This document shows positions 11,526 to 23,116 of a DNA stretch of 64,000 nt, in pieces (position 1 is the first letter of the stretch; each line of letters starts with the position of its first letter). This DNA comes from Ceraceosorus guamensis (lineage: Eukaryota > Basidiomycota > Exobasidiomycetes > Ceraceosorales > Ceraceosoraceae): NCBI RefSeq assembly GCF_003144195.1, contig NW_020289998.1:314459-378458 (forward strand), written 5' to 3'. Under the pieces are notes generated by a model. It did not search any database, had not been told where the DNA came from, and saw only the letters and a program-made list of their open reading frames with translations. The position numbers were made by a program, and so were the translations under genes.

Positions 11526-12239
11526 GTCATCCAAGAGCAGCGTCGTCAGATGCCTCTATTTGCTCCTCCGTCCCCTCCTTTCCCACTTCCATCCTCCGCT
11601 TTAGGTTGACCTTCAATGCCTTTTCTTTTCTTCGAGATTGGTTCGCTCCCTATTCTTCGTCCTAGTCATCAAGAAATTCAATCACGCCGCGCCACTGACC
11701 TGACCTCTCCCTCTTTCTCTCTCGCGCCTCTTGATTCCGACGCGATGCAGACGCAGATGGAAGATGATGAGCAAGATGCTTGACGTCACAATGCCACCAA
11801 GAAGTCTATTATATATGCGCTCGCACGTACGCACGCGTCGCGCGAATCGAGAAGTTAGGCGAATCACGAGTCACGAGTTTTGGGTTGAGTCAAAGTCAAG
11901 AGTGTCGAGGTCAATCAACAATCACGTGCGGCCGCCTCGTCGGCGCGCGCTCGCTCGCTAACCCCGCACACTCACGGACTTGATGACTCACGCATCTCGA
12001 CAACTCACGACTCACGACTCACGACGTGACTCATCAGACTCACCACTACCCTCTCTGGTCACACATCGCGTGAGAGATGCAGTAGGCATACGCACGCGAC
12101 TGGTGCAATCTCATTCCTTCCCTCCCCCTGCCTCGTCGTCCCTGCCTCGGGGTGCGCTGATCGCGGCACAGAGGTCCTGCTGTGGTGCAAGTAATCCTCC
12201 TCTTGTGTTGCACAAAGCAAAGGTGCTTGGTACCGCAAC
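11526..12239. promoter_or_regulatory. Divergent promoter region with CRE, E-box and ACTCACGA repeats
   Basis: About 0.7 kb between lipoate ligase and the RING-CH gene. Visible sites are a palindromic TGACGTCA at 11781-11788, a TATA-like tattatatat at 11807-11816, an ATCACGTG site at 11921-11928, and a tandem run of ACTCACG words from about 11999 to 12030. The ATCACGTG site fits RTCACRTG, the core bound by Cbf1-type bHLH factors, one of which is encoded at 25164-26905. Sites are read directly; function is inference. Confidence 0.4.
12001..12030. repeat. Short tandem ACTCACG words
   Basis: Three adjacent copies of actcacg (spacing 7-8 bases) lie within a wider stretch of related words, upstream of the RING-CH gene. 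Similar words occur in other gaps of the window. Confidence 0.7.
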
Positions 12240-14614
12240 ATGGCATCGTCTTCAGGCTCAGCAGGGCCGCCCTCCAACCTCCCTCGAGCTGCAACATCTT
12301 CTGACGATGCGGCGTCGCAATTGGCAGCATACAGGCAAAGACACGGTTCCCGCGCACTGCAATCTGACCAAATGGATGAGGACGAGGATGAAAAACAAGT
12401 GGCAGCAGAGCTACTTGCTGATAATGCCGACTGGCAAAGGGTCGACCCGGTACAGCAAACTTCTGAACGATTGGGCGATGAGAATGCGCTGATTCGAGAT
12501 CTGCTGCGTTCACCTTCTGAAGAAGCGCCTGCTCAGCAACAGGCAAGAGTCGACCCTGTGGGTACAGCTGCCGATGAGCGACAGGCACAGGCAACGCGAG
12601 CTGCAGCTCGGGCCATCGCGCTTGGCAATGTGACTGTGAAGGACTTGAAGAACAGGAATTGTTGGATCTGCGCAGAAGGGGACGCAGAGGATTTGGACAC
12701 ATCTAACGGTAGGACACAAAGGATCAGGAAGTGGTTACACCCTTGTCGTGAGCATTACTCCAGCATAATTGCTCGCTGAAGCCTTCGCTGACGCAAGCGC
12801 TGGTACTCCTCCTCCACCTTGTGACCCGCAGAGTGCAGCTTGGTAGCGCACGAGGTTGTGAGTGTAGACTTGAGAAGAGCCTAGAAGCTTGCATTCGCTT
12901 AGCTCCCTTCGGCTCTGCGCAGTGTCTCAGACGATGGATCAGGCATGCGGATCGACAAGGAAAGGAGCTCAAATGTCCTCAGTGCGCGCAGCCGTACAAG
13001 CTCGACGTGCACAAGTCCTTGTTGCTGCGCGCTGGCGAGTTCCTGGAGCTTGCCAGCGCGCTCGGTCTGCCTGCCGTTTCCATTGGTGTAGGTCTATCTG
13101 CGATCTTGCTAGGTCTCACAGCGTACGGATGTGCGGCTACCAGATCATTCGTCGGAAGAGATGGCTATGCTAAGCTGCTTGGCGGCAAGTGGCCATGGTC
13201 TGTGAGTGTCGCTGCTTTCGCCAAATTCGAAGCCTGCGCCCCACCACTGAACGTGCTTTGCATCGCTGTTGCACAGCGTTGGATCGAGATGCCTCTCATA
13301 CCCTTTATGCTACTGTTGGTGCGCCTGAAGCCAATCGACTTTTTGTCCACGACGACTTTGCTTGCGACACTTAATCCCGTAGGCATTGTCATCGCGCCAT
13401 CACCCAACAGCATGGTACCCCCCAACCTCCTCATGGGTCTGTTTCCTAGCCTGAGAAAGGACACAAGAGGTATTTGGCACGTGCGTGCGGCCTCGCGCAG
13501 AAATTGGCCGCCTGGTCCAGGCGTCACGCTTTTACTGTTCCCCTGGATCAGAGCCATCTACTCCATCGTCAAGCGAGCCATCACCAGACGCGTGCTTGCC
13601 CCTCTCGCACGGCGTGCTGCACCACAGCGCGACGACGGCAGGCCGAGAGATGGCGCCGCTCGACTCGCCGGCATGACAGAAGACTTCGTCGCGAATGTTC
13701 ATTTCGGCTGGCACGATAGACGTGAGGAACTTCAGCGTCGACATCTTGGACAGGCTCAAGGTAACGCGAATGTAGCGCGCCCACCTGCGCAGCCGAACGC
13801 GATTGGACAAGCCGCTGCGAATGCGGAGCAGCTAGCAGAGCAGGACCGACAGGATGAGGAGGAGGTGGACAGACTGCAGCGTTTTATACTTGAAGCTGGA
13901 GGCCCTCAGCCCGACCTTCGTCTGGCAGACGGTGTGCGAGATGTAGGCCTGGATGCTGAGGGCTTGCCACGGCCTGTACCTGCGGGCGCAGCCGCCATCG
14001 ACGAGCGCCCAGTCGAAGAGCAACGCCAGGAAGAGGATGAAGAGGATGAGGAAGACCCAGAGGAGGAGCAAGGGGACGCGCACGGTGTACACAACGGTAA
14101 TCAGCGACGAGTCACCATCTACGTCACACCCACTAGCTTGGGTCGATTCTTTCTTGGCACGCTCTCGCTGCCATTCATTGGGCATGCCCTTGGACAAGCC
14201 TTAGCGTGGACTGCTCGCTCGTTTGAATCAAAATGGGCTCTGCGTATCCTGGGCATTGGTCAAGAACCGCACGCAGGCTTGACGGCCGGCAGCGCAAAAT
14301 CGTATCAATCTCCCGTCTCGGCGCTTTTCAAGACTGGAAACCCTTTTGGCCATTCCTTCGACTTCTTGAGCTCTAATGCGTCATCGCAAGAACGATTCGT
14401 TGATCCCAAGCAACTGGACTTTGATGAGATGGATCCGATTTGGTGGAGGACTATGATAGGGGCCAGCCTGTGGATCGTCGTCAAGGACGCTGCGCAGCTC
14501 TATTACAGAGCCGCGAGGCTAAAGCATGCAAAGAACAGAAAGAATTTGCAGGTCGAAGATAAACCATTCCCTCCTCATATGGTTCCTGACTTGGAGCTCC
14601 GCGAGCGCAGGTAG
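12240..14614 (+). CDS. RING-CH (MARCH-type) membrane E3 ubiquitin ligase
   Basis: Predicted membrane-anchored E3 ligase. Four exons: 12240-12747, 12832-12857, 12923-13201 and 13277-14614, about 716 residues. The RING-CH domain is CWICAEGDAED, KWLHPCQCSLVAHEVCLRRW and KCPQCAQPY, with the C4HC3 order (His before the fifth metal-binding Cys). It is spread over three exons, one of 26 bases. Hydrophobic segments follow (LPAVSIGVGLSAILLGLTAY, IEMPLIPFMLLLV, and around TLLLFPWIRAIYSIV), then a Gln/Glu/Asp-rich linker with a long acidic run, and a final region ending near residue 716. The 13202-13276 intron has perfect GTGAGT and CACAG ends but is 75 bases with no in-frame stop, so retention would add 25 residues. 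Ligase activity and membrane site are inferred from the domain. Confidence 0.85.
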
Positions 14615-14796
14615 CTTTGAGCCCTCTTGCAGTCGACTATGGCCTGTCCAGATCAGCAACTCTCAGCCCACCTACTCTCTTTGAAGAACAAGTGCTTCAC
14701 CACTCGTACAGTACAGCGCATCATTCGGTTCACAAAATGGCAATACGATTCTGCGTAGGCAGCACGCATTGATGATGCCTTTGGCACCACTGATGC

Positions 14797-15862
14797 TCAA
14801 GCCTTCGCCTTGCTCGACTTGTGCTTCTCTTTGTCCTTGCGCTTCTCCTTCTTGATGGAGACTGGCTTCTCGGTCCTGGACTCATCAGCGAGCTCGATCT
14901 TCGGGACCTTCGTTGCGGGTCCCATATCTGTTCCACCTCGAGCACCAGAGGGCTCGCTGTGCGGTGCATGTGAGCGAGCGTCAGTCTGCGCGAACTGCTT
15001 CAAGACGTGGCGTGTGCATGCTTGATGACTTACAAGTATCCCTGGAGCTTCTCCCATGGCTGCTTGCGCTTGCGATCTGTGCCTGCTGTACCGGGATCCG
15101 GCACCGGCGGCAGGGCGGCAACAGGCTGCGAAGCAGCGTCTTCGTCGCTCTTCGGAGCAGGATTGCGCACAATGTACAGATGCTTGGAGATGGGCGCTGA
15201 TGCTGCCCAACGGAAAGCGGATGGGACCGCTGATCAGCAACTTTTGCCGTGCACTCGAGGATGCAGTCAGTGCATATTCTACGCTCACACAGTCGCAGTC
15301 CACCTCCTTGACCTTTGGGAAGCAGCAGCCTCATACCTTCCATCTCCATAGGCCCTGAGCTCAGATGATTGTACACCTGCTGCGTCCTTTCTGCCTCGTC
15401 CCCCTTTCGCTGACTTGACCCCGCCGCCATGGCTATCAATTGTGTGGGCGCGGCAGAGTCTCCACCTCCCACGCCCGGTGCTCCACCCGAGCTGGTCAGA
15501 CCTTCCTTGCTGGCTTGCGCATTCGAGGCATTCGATGCTAGCGCCAAAGAGTAGAGCGACAATTTGCCTTTGCTGGCGCCTTGAGGTGTGGCCGTCGTCG
15601 CATCAAAAGTAGCAAGGGGCGCGCCTGCTTTTGCCGCAGCGCGGGGTACCTTGATGATCAATCTGTCCAGATCGCGAGGTTTGACACCATCCGGCAACTT
15701 GATGCTCCAAATCTGTTTACCTCCGCCGAGATCTGTCAAGTTGGAGTCGGATTGGAGTTCGGACTCTTTGAAACCTTTGGGGACGCTCTTGATGCTAGAT
15801 GAAGAGGTGCTACTCTTGCGCCCGCTGCTCGGACCTGCCTCTGCATTCTGATGGCGCGACAT
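14797..15862 (-). CDS. RNA polymerase I subunit RPA34.5-like
   Basis: Likely the fungal Pol I subunit of the A49/A34.5 heterodimer, which resembles TFIIF and TFIIE and supports initiation and elongation on rDNA. Three exons: 15862-15313, 15196-15034 and 14956-14797, about 290 residues. The N-terminal part has the dimerisation signature FKESELQS, IWSIKLPDGVKPRDLDRLII and MRLLLPKAP, then KHLYIVRNPAP and QPWEKLQGYF. The C-terminus is lysine-rich (KKEKRKDKEKHKSSKAKA), as in other A34.5 proteins. The second acceptor could use either of two AGs six bases apart, changing the protein by two residues. It is divergent from the RS-domain gene and converges with the RING-CH gene across 182 bases. Confidence 0.8.
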
Positions 15863-16785
15863 CTTTGCGACTTGACTTGTCCGCCTGTCAGAAAGCGGGT
15901 CGACAGGGTGCGATTGGAGCTGGCGCGTGATACGAATGAATGTTTGGGTCTCGATTGAAGCAAGCACGAAGGGATCGGGGAGGATGAAGCATGCGCGTCT
16001 GTCTATCAGGCGTGGGATCTCGCTTTGCATGTTCTCATTGCACAGAAATCCTGATTTCAAAAAGCGCGATTCCACGAGCGCTCGAGGCTACACGAAATCG
16101 CCTCTCGTACGAGACAGCCTCCACCCTTGCGCGGGCCTCTCTGCGAAAATTTTGAATTCCTTCGCGAGAGGTTGGTTACAAATCCACTTCGTCGGAGTTG
16201 ATGTGAGAATCAGCGACGAATCCAAAATCTGACAGACCTATAGAGGGGGTAGTTTATGAATGCGCCACAATCTTGAATCTTGAATGAAGCATGACGTTTC
16301 AGCGCGGGCCGTCCCGCGGTAATTAATTAGAATTGCGCGCAGTCATGCAATCTTGAATATCAAGATTTGTGATTCTTGATTGAAGATTCGTGCACCGCGC
16401 TCAGATGAGAGTCTTCCAAATTCTTGATTTTGATCCACGATTGACAGGCTCGAGGGTCAATCAACGGTGATTTCGTCATCTTTATTAGTTCATTCATACA
16501 TTGGTCCACCAACTTTCGAGCACAACCTCACTCATCTCATCTCCCTCTCTCCTGGAGTAACCTTCTCGCGCTCACATCTTCCACCTTTGCTCATCGATCG
16601 TCAAGCTGCTCACCCAGCTTGAGCTCCCTTCAATCACTCTTCGCAGCTGCAATTTCACGTGGTCCCCTGTTAGCTTGGTCAACAGCCTCCAAACGCATTC
16701 GAGCCGAAAGCTGCGTGCTTTGCTTGATCGATTCTCCACCACATCAACGACACCTCTAACAAGCTACCGCGCACACTTTTGAACC
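15863..16785. promoter_or_regulatory. Divergent promoter region with AATCTTGA inverted repeats
   Basis: About 0.9 kb between RPA34.5-like and the RS-domain gene. The AT-rich middle carries AATCTTGAATCTTGAATG near 16269 and an inverted repeat AATCTTGA-ATA-TCAAGATT at 16349-16367, followed at once by further TTCTTGATTGAAGATTC words to about 16390. The last 250 bases are pyrimidine-rich and look like the leader of the RS-domain gene. Confidence 0.45.
16349..16390. repeat. Inverted repeat and satellite words of the CTTGA family
   Basis: An 8-base perfect inverted repeat with a 3-base spacer is followed by two more copies of the same word in alternating orientation. The same word recurs in other intergenic regions of this window. 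Confidence 0.7.
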
Positions 16786-18521
16786 ATGTCGTACGACCGT
16801 CGACCTCCTTACCCGCCTGCCAGAGGCGGCAGAGGCGATCCGTACGACAGACCGCCCGCTCCCAGAACGGTGAGTGTCCAACATTTGTCATCGTCACCCC
16901 ATGCGTTGCGTGGACCGCAAGTCAACATCACATCGCACGTCATGCGACATCTTTGCTGAGCTAGGCCCAACACGCGCGCATACAGGTACTCTTCGTTGCC
17001 AATTTCCCACCAGACATGCCGGCAAGAGAGTTGGCGTACGAGTTTGAGAGGATAGGTCCACTGGTGCGATGCGACATTCCTGCACCAAAGGGATCAGGAG
17101 CCAGAACGTGAGTCTCCTTCTCTCAACGAAGCGATGTGGCGAGTTACGCCGTGATTAGCGGGCGGACCGGTACGTCAAGATGTTCCTCTCGCTTCTAAGG
17201 TCCACGCTGCTGCGTGCGTGCACAGCGAGCGACTTTCAACAGCTTCGCAAGCTCGCTACCGAGTCGCACTACGATGCACTGCACCTTGCACGCGAGGGAA
17301 GATATACGCGCAGACCTGGCGATGAAGGTCGTTGATGCTTGGTCAGGCCGCAAGTCGCACGAGGCGGCAGCCGTGAGATTGACTCGAGAAGGGAGGCATT
17401 CATTCAGCTGCGTGCCTGTTTACCTTGGGGTCGCCACCCAGCGCGCGCATCCATACGACCCTCTCGCTGCAAGTCAAAGGTGACTTTGTGCGAAAAGTCT
17501 CTGACGCAATGCCGCCGTCGTATCCCCGACCCTGCCTACCGTCGCGACATACATGCAACAACAATACCACAGCGCATTCGCCTTTGTGGAGTACCAAGAT
17601 GCTAGAGACGCCTACGTGAGTCAGCAACGGCCCGACAGCGCAGCTTGCATGTCATTCACACTACGCGACCTGACCGAATTCGGCGCCTATTCTTCTCTTC
17701 TTCTTCCTCCCGCGACGCGGGCGTCTTGTCCACCTCTCGCGATTGGTGCACGTCCATCACAATAAGGCTGCGCACGAGGAGCTCCATGGCATTCAATTTG
17801 GACGCTACGCTTTGTCGATCCAATTTGCTAAGGTGAGCTGCTCCTTCTCGGCGAATTTCCAACGCCTACGTCTTGCCGAGATGCGTGGCTTGCATTTGTC
17901 TCATCGCACTGAGATGCAGGGCGCCGAGACTGGATGTATACGCTATGCGTGGGCAGACGTGCCCGCCGCGAATTCTAGCGTAGCATTTGCATGGCTGCTG
18001 ATTCGTGATTCCCTTTCGCCTTTGCTTTCTCTCCGCATTCTTCCTGATGGCTCTCCCACCGCGGTCTGTTACGATGCGCGGGCCGGTTTCTGAAGAATGC
18101 ACCCTCGGCGCAATGGCGTTTCGACGAGCCTGGGGCACCGCCGCGGCCTGGACCTTCGCGTCGTGGACCACCACCCCCCGAAAACCCGTACGACAGTCGT
18201 CGAGACTTTCCGGACCGCCGTAGAGACGACAGACCACCGCGAAGGGAGGAGCCCTACGCTCGAGGCTACAAGGATGAAGAGCATCCTCGTCGCAGGGACT
18301 ACGCTAACGGGTCTGACAGACCACCTCGGCTTGATCGCGAGGCGGACAGAAATGGCCGCGATCCTAGGGGAAGATACGAAGAGGAGGACCGTCGACGCGA
18401 GAGAAGCCCGGCAAGGGAGGACAGGCGACGAAACACTCGCAGCCCTGCTCGCGAGCGCCGTGAGGAATATCCCGAGCCATCAGTGAGTTCTTTGCGAGTG
18501 CTTACAGGTCTTCAAGACTAG
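16786..18521 (+). CDS. RRM plus RS-domain splicing factor (SR-like)
   Basis: Predicted nuclear SR-type pre-mRNA splicing factor. Five exons: 16786-16869, 16986-17107, 17573-17615, 17767-17832 and 18096-18521, about 246 residues. After a Pro/Gly/Arg-rich start comes one RRM: VLFVANFPPDMPARELAYEF (RNP2 region), GPLVRCDIPAPKG, AFAFVEYQDARDAY (RNP1 region) and ELHGIQFGRYALSIQFAK. The last exon encodes a basic tail with RS/RD/RE repeats (RRRDYANGSDRPPRL, RRRERSPARE, RRNTRSPARERR). The 465-base second intron splits the RRM and is far longer than its neighbours. The fourth intron is also long (263 bases), and its acceptor (ctgaag) is the weakest. A GTGAGT lies near the end of the last exon, but the nearest acceptor would give an intron under 30 bases, so the frame is read through to TAG. 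Confidence 0.8.
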
Positions 18522-18788
18522 GCTGAGGGACGAAATGCCCTCCATCTTGGACAGACGTCTTCCCGGTCAGCGCCAAAGGAGGATGATGCTGCCCTATACG
18601 ATGATTGATGAGGGTACGGCTCACAAGAAGAGTACCTAGTGCGTGGATCATCCACCACATTACTGTAACATAGAGGGTCACCAAGGAGGACCAAATGGTA
18701 CCCTCAAGCTTGCTCCTTCCCAAAGCCGCCCCCGCCTTACGCAAAACAGAGCGCCGTGCGCCGAGCAATGAAAGTAGTCAGATTGCGA

Positions 18789-21700
18789 TCATGCCCAGCG
18801 TAGTTCAGCGCCGATTGAGGACGAGAAGTCGGCCTGAGAAGCGGAAAGAGTGTGCCACTCAAAATCTGCTGTTGGTCCCAATGCTGTCTGCTCTGTCAGA
18901 AAGTCGCAAGGAGATATGAGCAATGACAAACGATTGGCGACGCAGCCGGTCTGCATGTCTGGCGCGCCTGAAGCTTCCAGCTTGGCGCTCGAATCGTCGT
19001 GCGAACTCGATGCGCCTCTAAGAAGCGATCTAGCCAGCGTCAACGTCGCTGCCTTTCCCGCAGCGGAGCTCGACGCGCTCAACAGGCCCGGATCTGCCCA
19101 CCATTGCTCATCTGCGATCGGCCAAGTGACTGTGTCAGCGAAGCACCCTAGCAAAGATGTGCCTGCTACATAAGACTTACGTGAAAGTGCAGCGTCGCAA
19201 GTGAAGGATTGGAAAATTTCCAAAGCGCGATCCGGGTTGACCGAAGACTTTGCAACAGCGTTCAAGAGGCGACGGTGCGCCAGATCAAGCACTTCGAACC
19301 TTGCTTCTTCGTCCCCTCCAGGCGCGATGTCCTTGACTTTGGGAGTCTCTCCTTGGCGTCGCCGGCTTTGCTTCGATCGGTGCAGCCAATGCATGAGTCT
19401 CAAAGAGAACTGCAAAGCTTGGCAAAGGAGCCGCCGGGGTACTTCGAGGATAAAGAGACCGAGCAAAGCCGATGCATCGCCGCAGACATTTCCCTTTCCA
19501 AAAATATCGGTCTTGTCGTCGTCTACACTCGAGGGCGGTGTGGTTAGAGCCTCGGCAGCGTCAAGAAGCAGAGCTCCGCGCGCGAGAGCATTGAGTGTGC
19601 TTAAAAGCCACTCCACGTGGTCCACAAGTCTCCTGATTCGATCTGTGTAACATCGCAGGTTAGCGATAGTAACATCCATTGGTCGCGGAAGTGCACCTCT
19701 GACTCACTCAGGGCAAAGCTCGAGTTTTGCTCTTCCCGACTTTCAGCTCGACACAGCGCATCGCATACGCGACTCAAGCGCAGGATTGTACGAGGCTGCG
19801 TAGCGCCATTAGGCCAGACCGACGCGTTGAGATGCAGCAGTCTGAGCAGTTGCCATAGGTCAGGACGCTGGACACCTAGGATTTGTCCTGCACTGGCCAT
19901 TACGCTGCGAAGGTGTTCTGGATCGAGCACAAAGATGCGACAGAAGTGAGCACCGCTGCTGCTTCGCGCAAAATCCGCAAACGACGTACCTTTAGTAGAG
20001 CAAGCGAGATGAGCCCTGACAAGGTCGCTTGCGTCCGTTTCTCTCAAGATGGACAGTGCGAGAAGTGGCGCCAAAGATGAGTTCGCCTGAACGTCTTCTT
20101 GGCTTTCTTCGTGCCGACGCATCGAGAAGATGCACAAACGTGGTTCCGGTCCCCGGCCATCAAGAGACGCTCCCAAGCACTCGTTTGAAGAGGCAGCTGC
20201 CGCACGTTTACAAGCGCGAGATGAGCAGCATTCAGGCGCTCGACACCGATGATGATCATGACTTACCCAAGTACCTCGCGCCGGGAGGCAATCGGTGCTG
20301 CGTGCCTTCTACAGGCTCCAAAGTGTCCCTGTGACGAAGCAGAATGAGATTTTCAGCCGCGAAAATGATACAATCATTAGCATTGTTACGCACGCATTAT
20401 ATAGCCGGCTTTCTGAGGTCGTGTTCTGCGCGTCTACGTCGAATGGAATAGTGCAAATGCGGAGCGTGTTGACAGACAAGCTTGTGGCCATGCCCTCCAA
20501 CTTTACTGCGCCAAGCTCGCAAGACACCGACGATGTGGCAAACCAATCCCAAGTGGGTGGAGGGAGCTCTGACTTCTTGCATTCTAACGAGTTGAATGCG
20601 TCCACTAGCTGGGAGGATGTCCGCTCGACACGCCACGACCGAATCGAGGCGCTGCTGGGCGTCGTATGAAGGGGATCAGAGTCTCCAGAATATCCAGCAA
20701 ACAGGCGCAAGGATGCAGAGACATCTGAGCCGGAAGATGGGTATGGCACATGCCATTGAAGATGCCTTGGTCTCGACAACGGTCGAGCGCCGTCGCTAGG
20801 AGCGAGTGATATAGGCTCCAGCGTTCGAGTGCTGATGAATGGTTCGCTGTGAACACCTGCCAGACCGACTCTAATTTCTCGCAGATGCAGCCATCCACGT
20901 GAACTATCATCCAGCACATGTGTCGCTCCAATGCTCGTCGCTGTGCCGACCAAGGCGCCAGGCGTTCTTCCGGCATTCGGTGTGGTCGAGATTTGAGCTT
21001 GAGCTAAGAGCGCTGCTGCCGCCGCGTTGTTTGGTGAGGTTGCAAGCGGGTCCGGCGTGACGTCGTGGCTCCCAGTACCGCTGTCAAGCCCTTGCGACGT
21101 AGCTCTGAGGCTGAAAGCCAACAACAGAGTTGGCTCTAGAGGAGCAGAAGGACATAGAGTCAGGTTGTTATAGCAAGAGAAGCAGATGAAAGCAGATTAC
21201 CCACCCCCAGGCACCGGACACGCGGCGATCTGGTCGATGCGATGATGGACAAAGTGCTCCTCATCACCTAGAGTTGTCTCGAAGAGAGTCTCCCCACTAG
21301 ACCGCAAAGTAACGGTCGAGCTCAGCAGAGAGGTACGCCAAAGCTGAAAGGGCGACTTGCTGAAGGCGCGACGCAACACGAATACCTGGATCATGCGCAT
21401 GGGCAGCGAGGGTCAGTGGAGTCTTTGTCATCGCGCCCGTTTCGCAAGCAGTAACCACGTACATCTCCCCTCGCATTTACGAGTATGGCCACCTCCGATC
21501 CTAGCGCGATAGGTGTGGGTCCAGCCGCTGCTGTTTGCACAAAACGGCCTCTTGGGCTATCATTGCTTGAGCCGCCTTCTGCAAATGACGGGGGGTCTCC
21601 AAGCCCTGAAGCAAGTCTCCACTATTTGATGCGTGGGGGTCGACAGTGAGCTCGGTGACGGACCTCGAAAAGAGGCACCTCCGAAGCACTCACATCAGCC

Positions 21701-22242
21701 TTCTGACCGCACCATGAAGCGTGAACCATCTCTGATCCTCCATCTCGCACCTCGGCAGGCAAAGCCACCTCCTTCCACCGATTCCACGGATTTCTGTCTG
21801 AGCGCACCCAGCAGAAAGTCCTGCTCTTGACCATTCGAGCTCGAGGCTCGAGATTGATTGTCTCTTCAGCGATCGGAGCGCCTGGCACCTCATCATGTTG
21901 TGCGGCAAACGAGGCCATCAGAGTAGTGCCACTGCAGCTCAAACTGACAAGGTTGGGCTTGGGTAGGCGTCGCTGCCGGTGCTGTGCGAGGTCGAAGTGA
22001 GCGGGTCGCAGCTGGCAAGACCTGGATGTGATGGCGTTGACGACCGCCACTCCGCCAGGTGTAGGTGCGCATACAACCGGCACATTCGCAGCCCATACGA
22101 CGTCGTGCGATGGCGGAGGTGCTACGCTATTGGCGAAACGTGAGGCATTGAGCAATGCTTGGCTGACAGGCTCATTTGAGACATCATCTGCCAGAGCTTG
22201 GTCCCTCGACAATCGCGGACGCTTTGAGGCAGGTGCGGCCAT
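18789..22242 (-). CDS. Mediator complex subunit 16-like protein
   Basis: Probable Mediator tail subunit. Eight exons keep frame throughout: 22242-21694, 21621-21463, 21385-21205, 21135-20394, 20328-20267, 20196-19708, 19642-19181 and 19129-18789, about 994 residues. The N-terminal half looks like a beta-propeller (VVWAANVPVVCAPTPGGV, ASWCGQKADWRLASGLG, PTPIALGSEVAILVNARGDV, IDQIAACPVPGEPTLLLAFS, PTWDWFATSSVSCEL). The C-terminal half is helical, with VDHVEWLLSTLNALARGALL and LCQALQFSLRLMHWLH, like the Med16 C-terminal domain. No single motif is decisive, so the family call rests on size, order and general resemblance. A stop-free 72-base segment with GT and AG ends near 19920-19995 in the sixth exon might be an extra intron. 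The gene converges with the RS-domain gene over 267 bases. Confidence 0.6.
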
Positions 22243-23116
22243 GTTTCCCAAGTTGCCGTCGTAGTAGGCAAAGAGTGAGTGGTTGATGTGAGGTGCGCGG
22301 AGTGAGCTAGGAGATGGTGCTAAAGCACCGCGAATCCATCTGTCGACGCCTTCCGATCGCTCAGCTTGTGGTGACTTGGCGAGATTTCAAGTCGAGAGTC
22401 ACCATACCAGTTTCAAGAGCTGAAGTGATGCGTGGCATTGGGAAGCACTCAAAGGTATGCGCTGATTGCTGGTCCATAAATCCAGCGAGGGTGACTGTTG
22501 GGTGGATCGTGGATCCATCCGTAGCGTTGCCTGCTGGTCGATCGCGGAGATGCGCGCGGTCGTGCGGTACGTGACCACGAGAAGATTCCGGAGTCAAATC
22601 GCGCTAAACCGCCGCATACCGCATGTGAAGCGATCGAGCGTGGTGACCGCGTTCGTTTGTTTGACTCGCGACTCGCGACGCAGGAATCAGCAGCAGACTG
22701 TTTGTTGCGTACCGGTATATGAAGTTGCGGTGTTGCCTGTCGCCTCCACCTCGCGCTGCCTCATCGAGTCTTTTGAGTCTGAGTCGTCACAGGTGTAGGG
22801 GCGAAGGCACGCGAAGCCAACAAACACGGCACACGACTTCGCACCATGGTGTCGACATTTGCTCACATCTTCCGCCTTCCTCCCAAAAAACACCTTGACA
22901 GCACCACCTACCACGTATTCGTGTGAACGCCAGACTGTGCATGAACGCTCGCTCGCAAGTCAGGTATATGCTACGGTTGTGGAAGCCTGCCTCCGTCTGT
23001 CTACCTGCACGCGCTTCGAAGGGCCTCTTTGCTTCGGTTCTTTGCAAACGTGTTCATCAGGCACCAGCCCTCTTCTGCTCGGACCGACATCGCTCGACGA
23101 TGCCGGAGGAGTGGGT
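22243..23116. other. Divergent promoter region between Med16-like and NIF3 genes
   Basis: About 0.9 kb, with GACTCGCGACTCGCGACG near 22663-22681 (dispersed ACTCGTGA-like word). A short ATG frame at 22968-23036 encodes a basic, leucine-rich peptide like a mitochondrial presequence and could be an upstream exon of the NIF3 gene, but I could not find a convincing join. Confidence 0.35.

Noticed and set aside
18487-18514. Possible 28-base intron at the end of the RS-domain gene (GTGAGT ... TTACAG)
   Set aside because: Too short to be spliced in fungi; reading through gives a normal stop seven codons beyond the putative acceptor.
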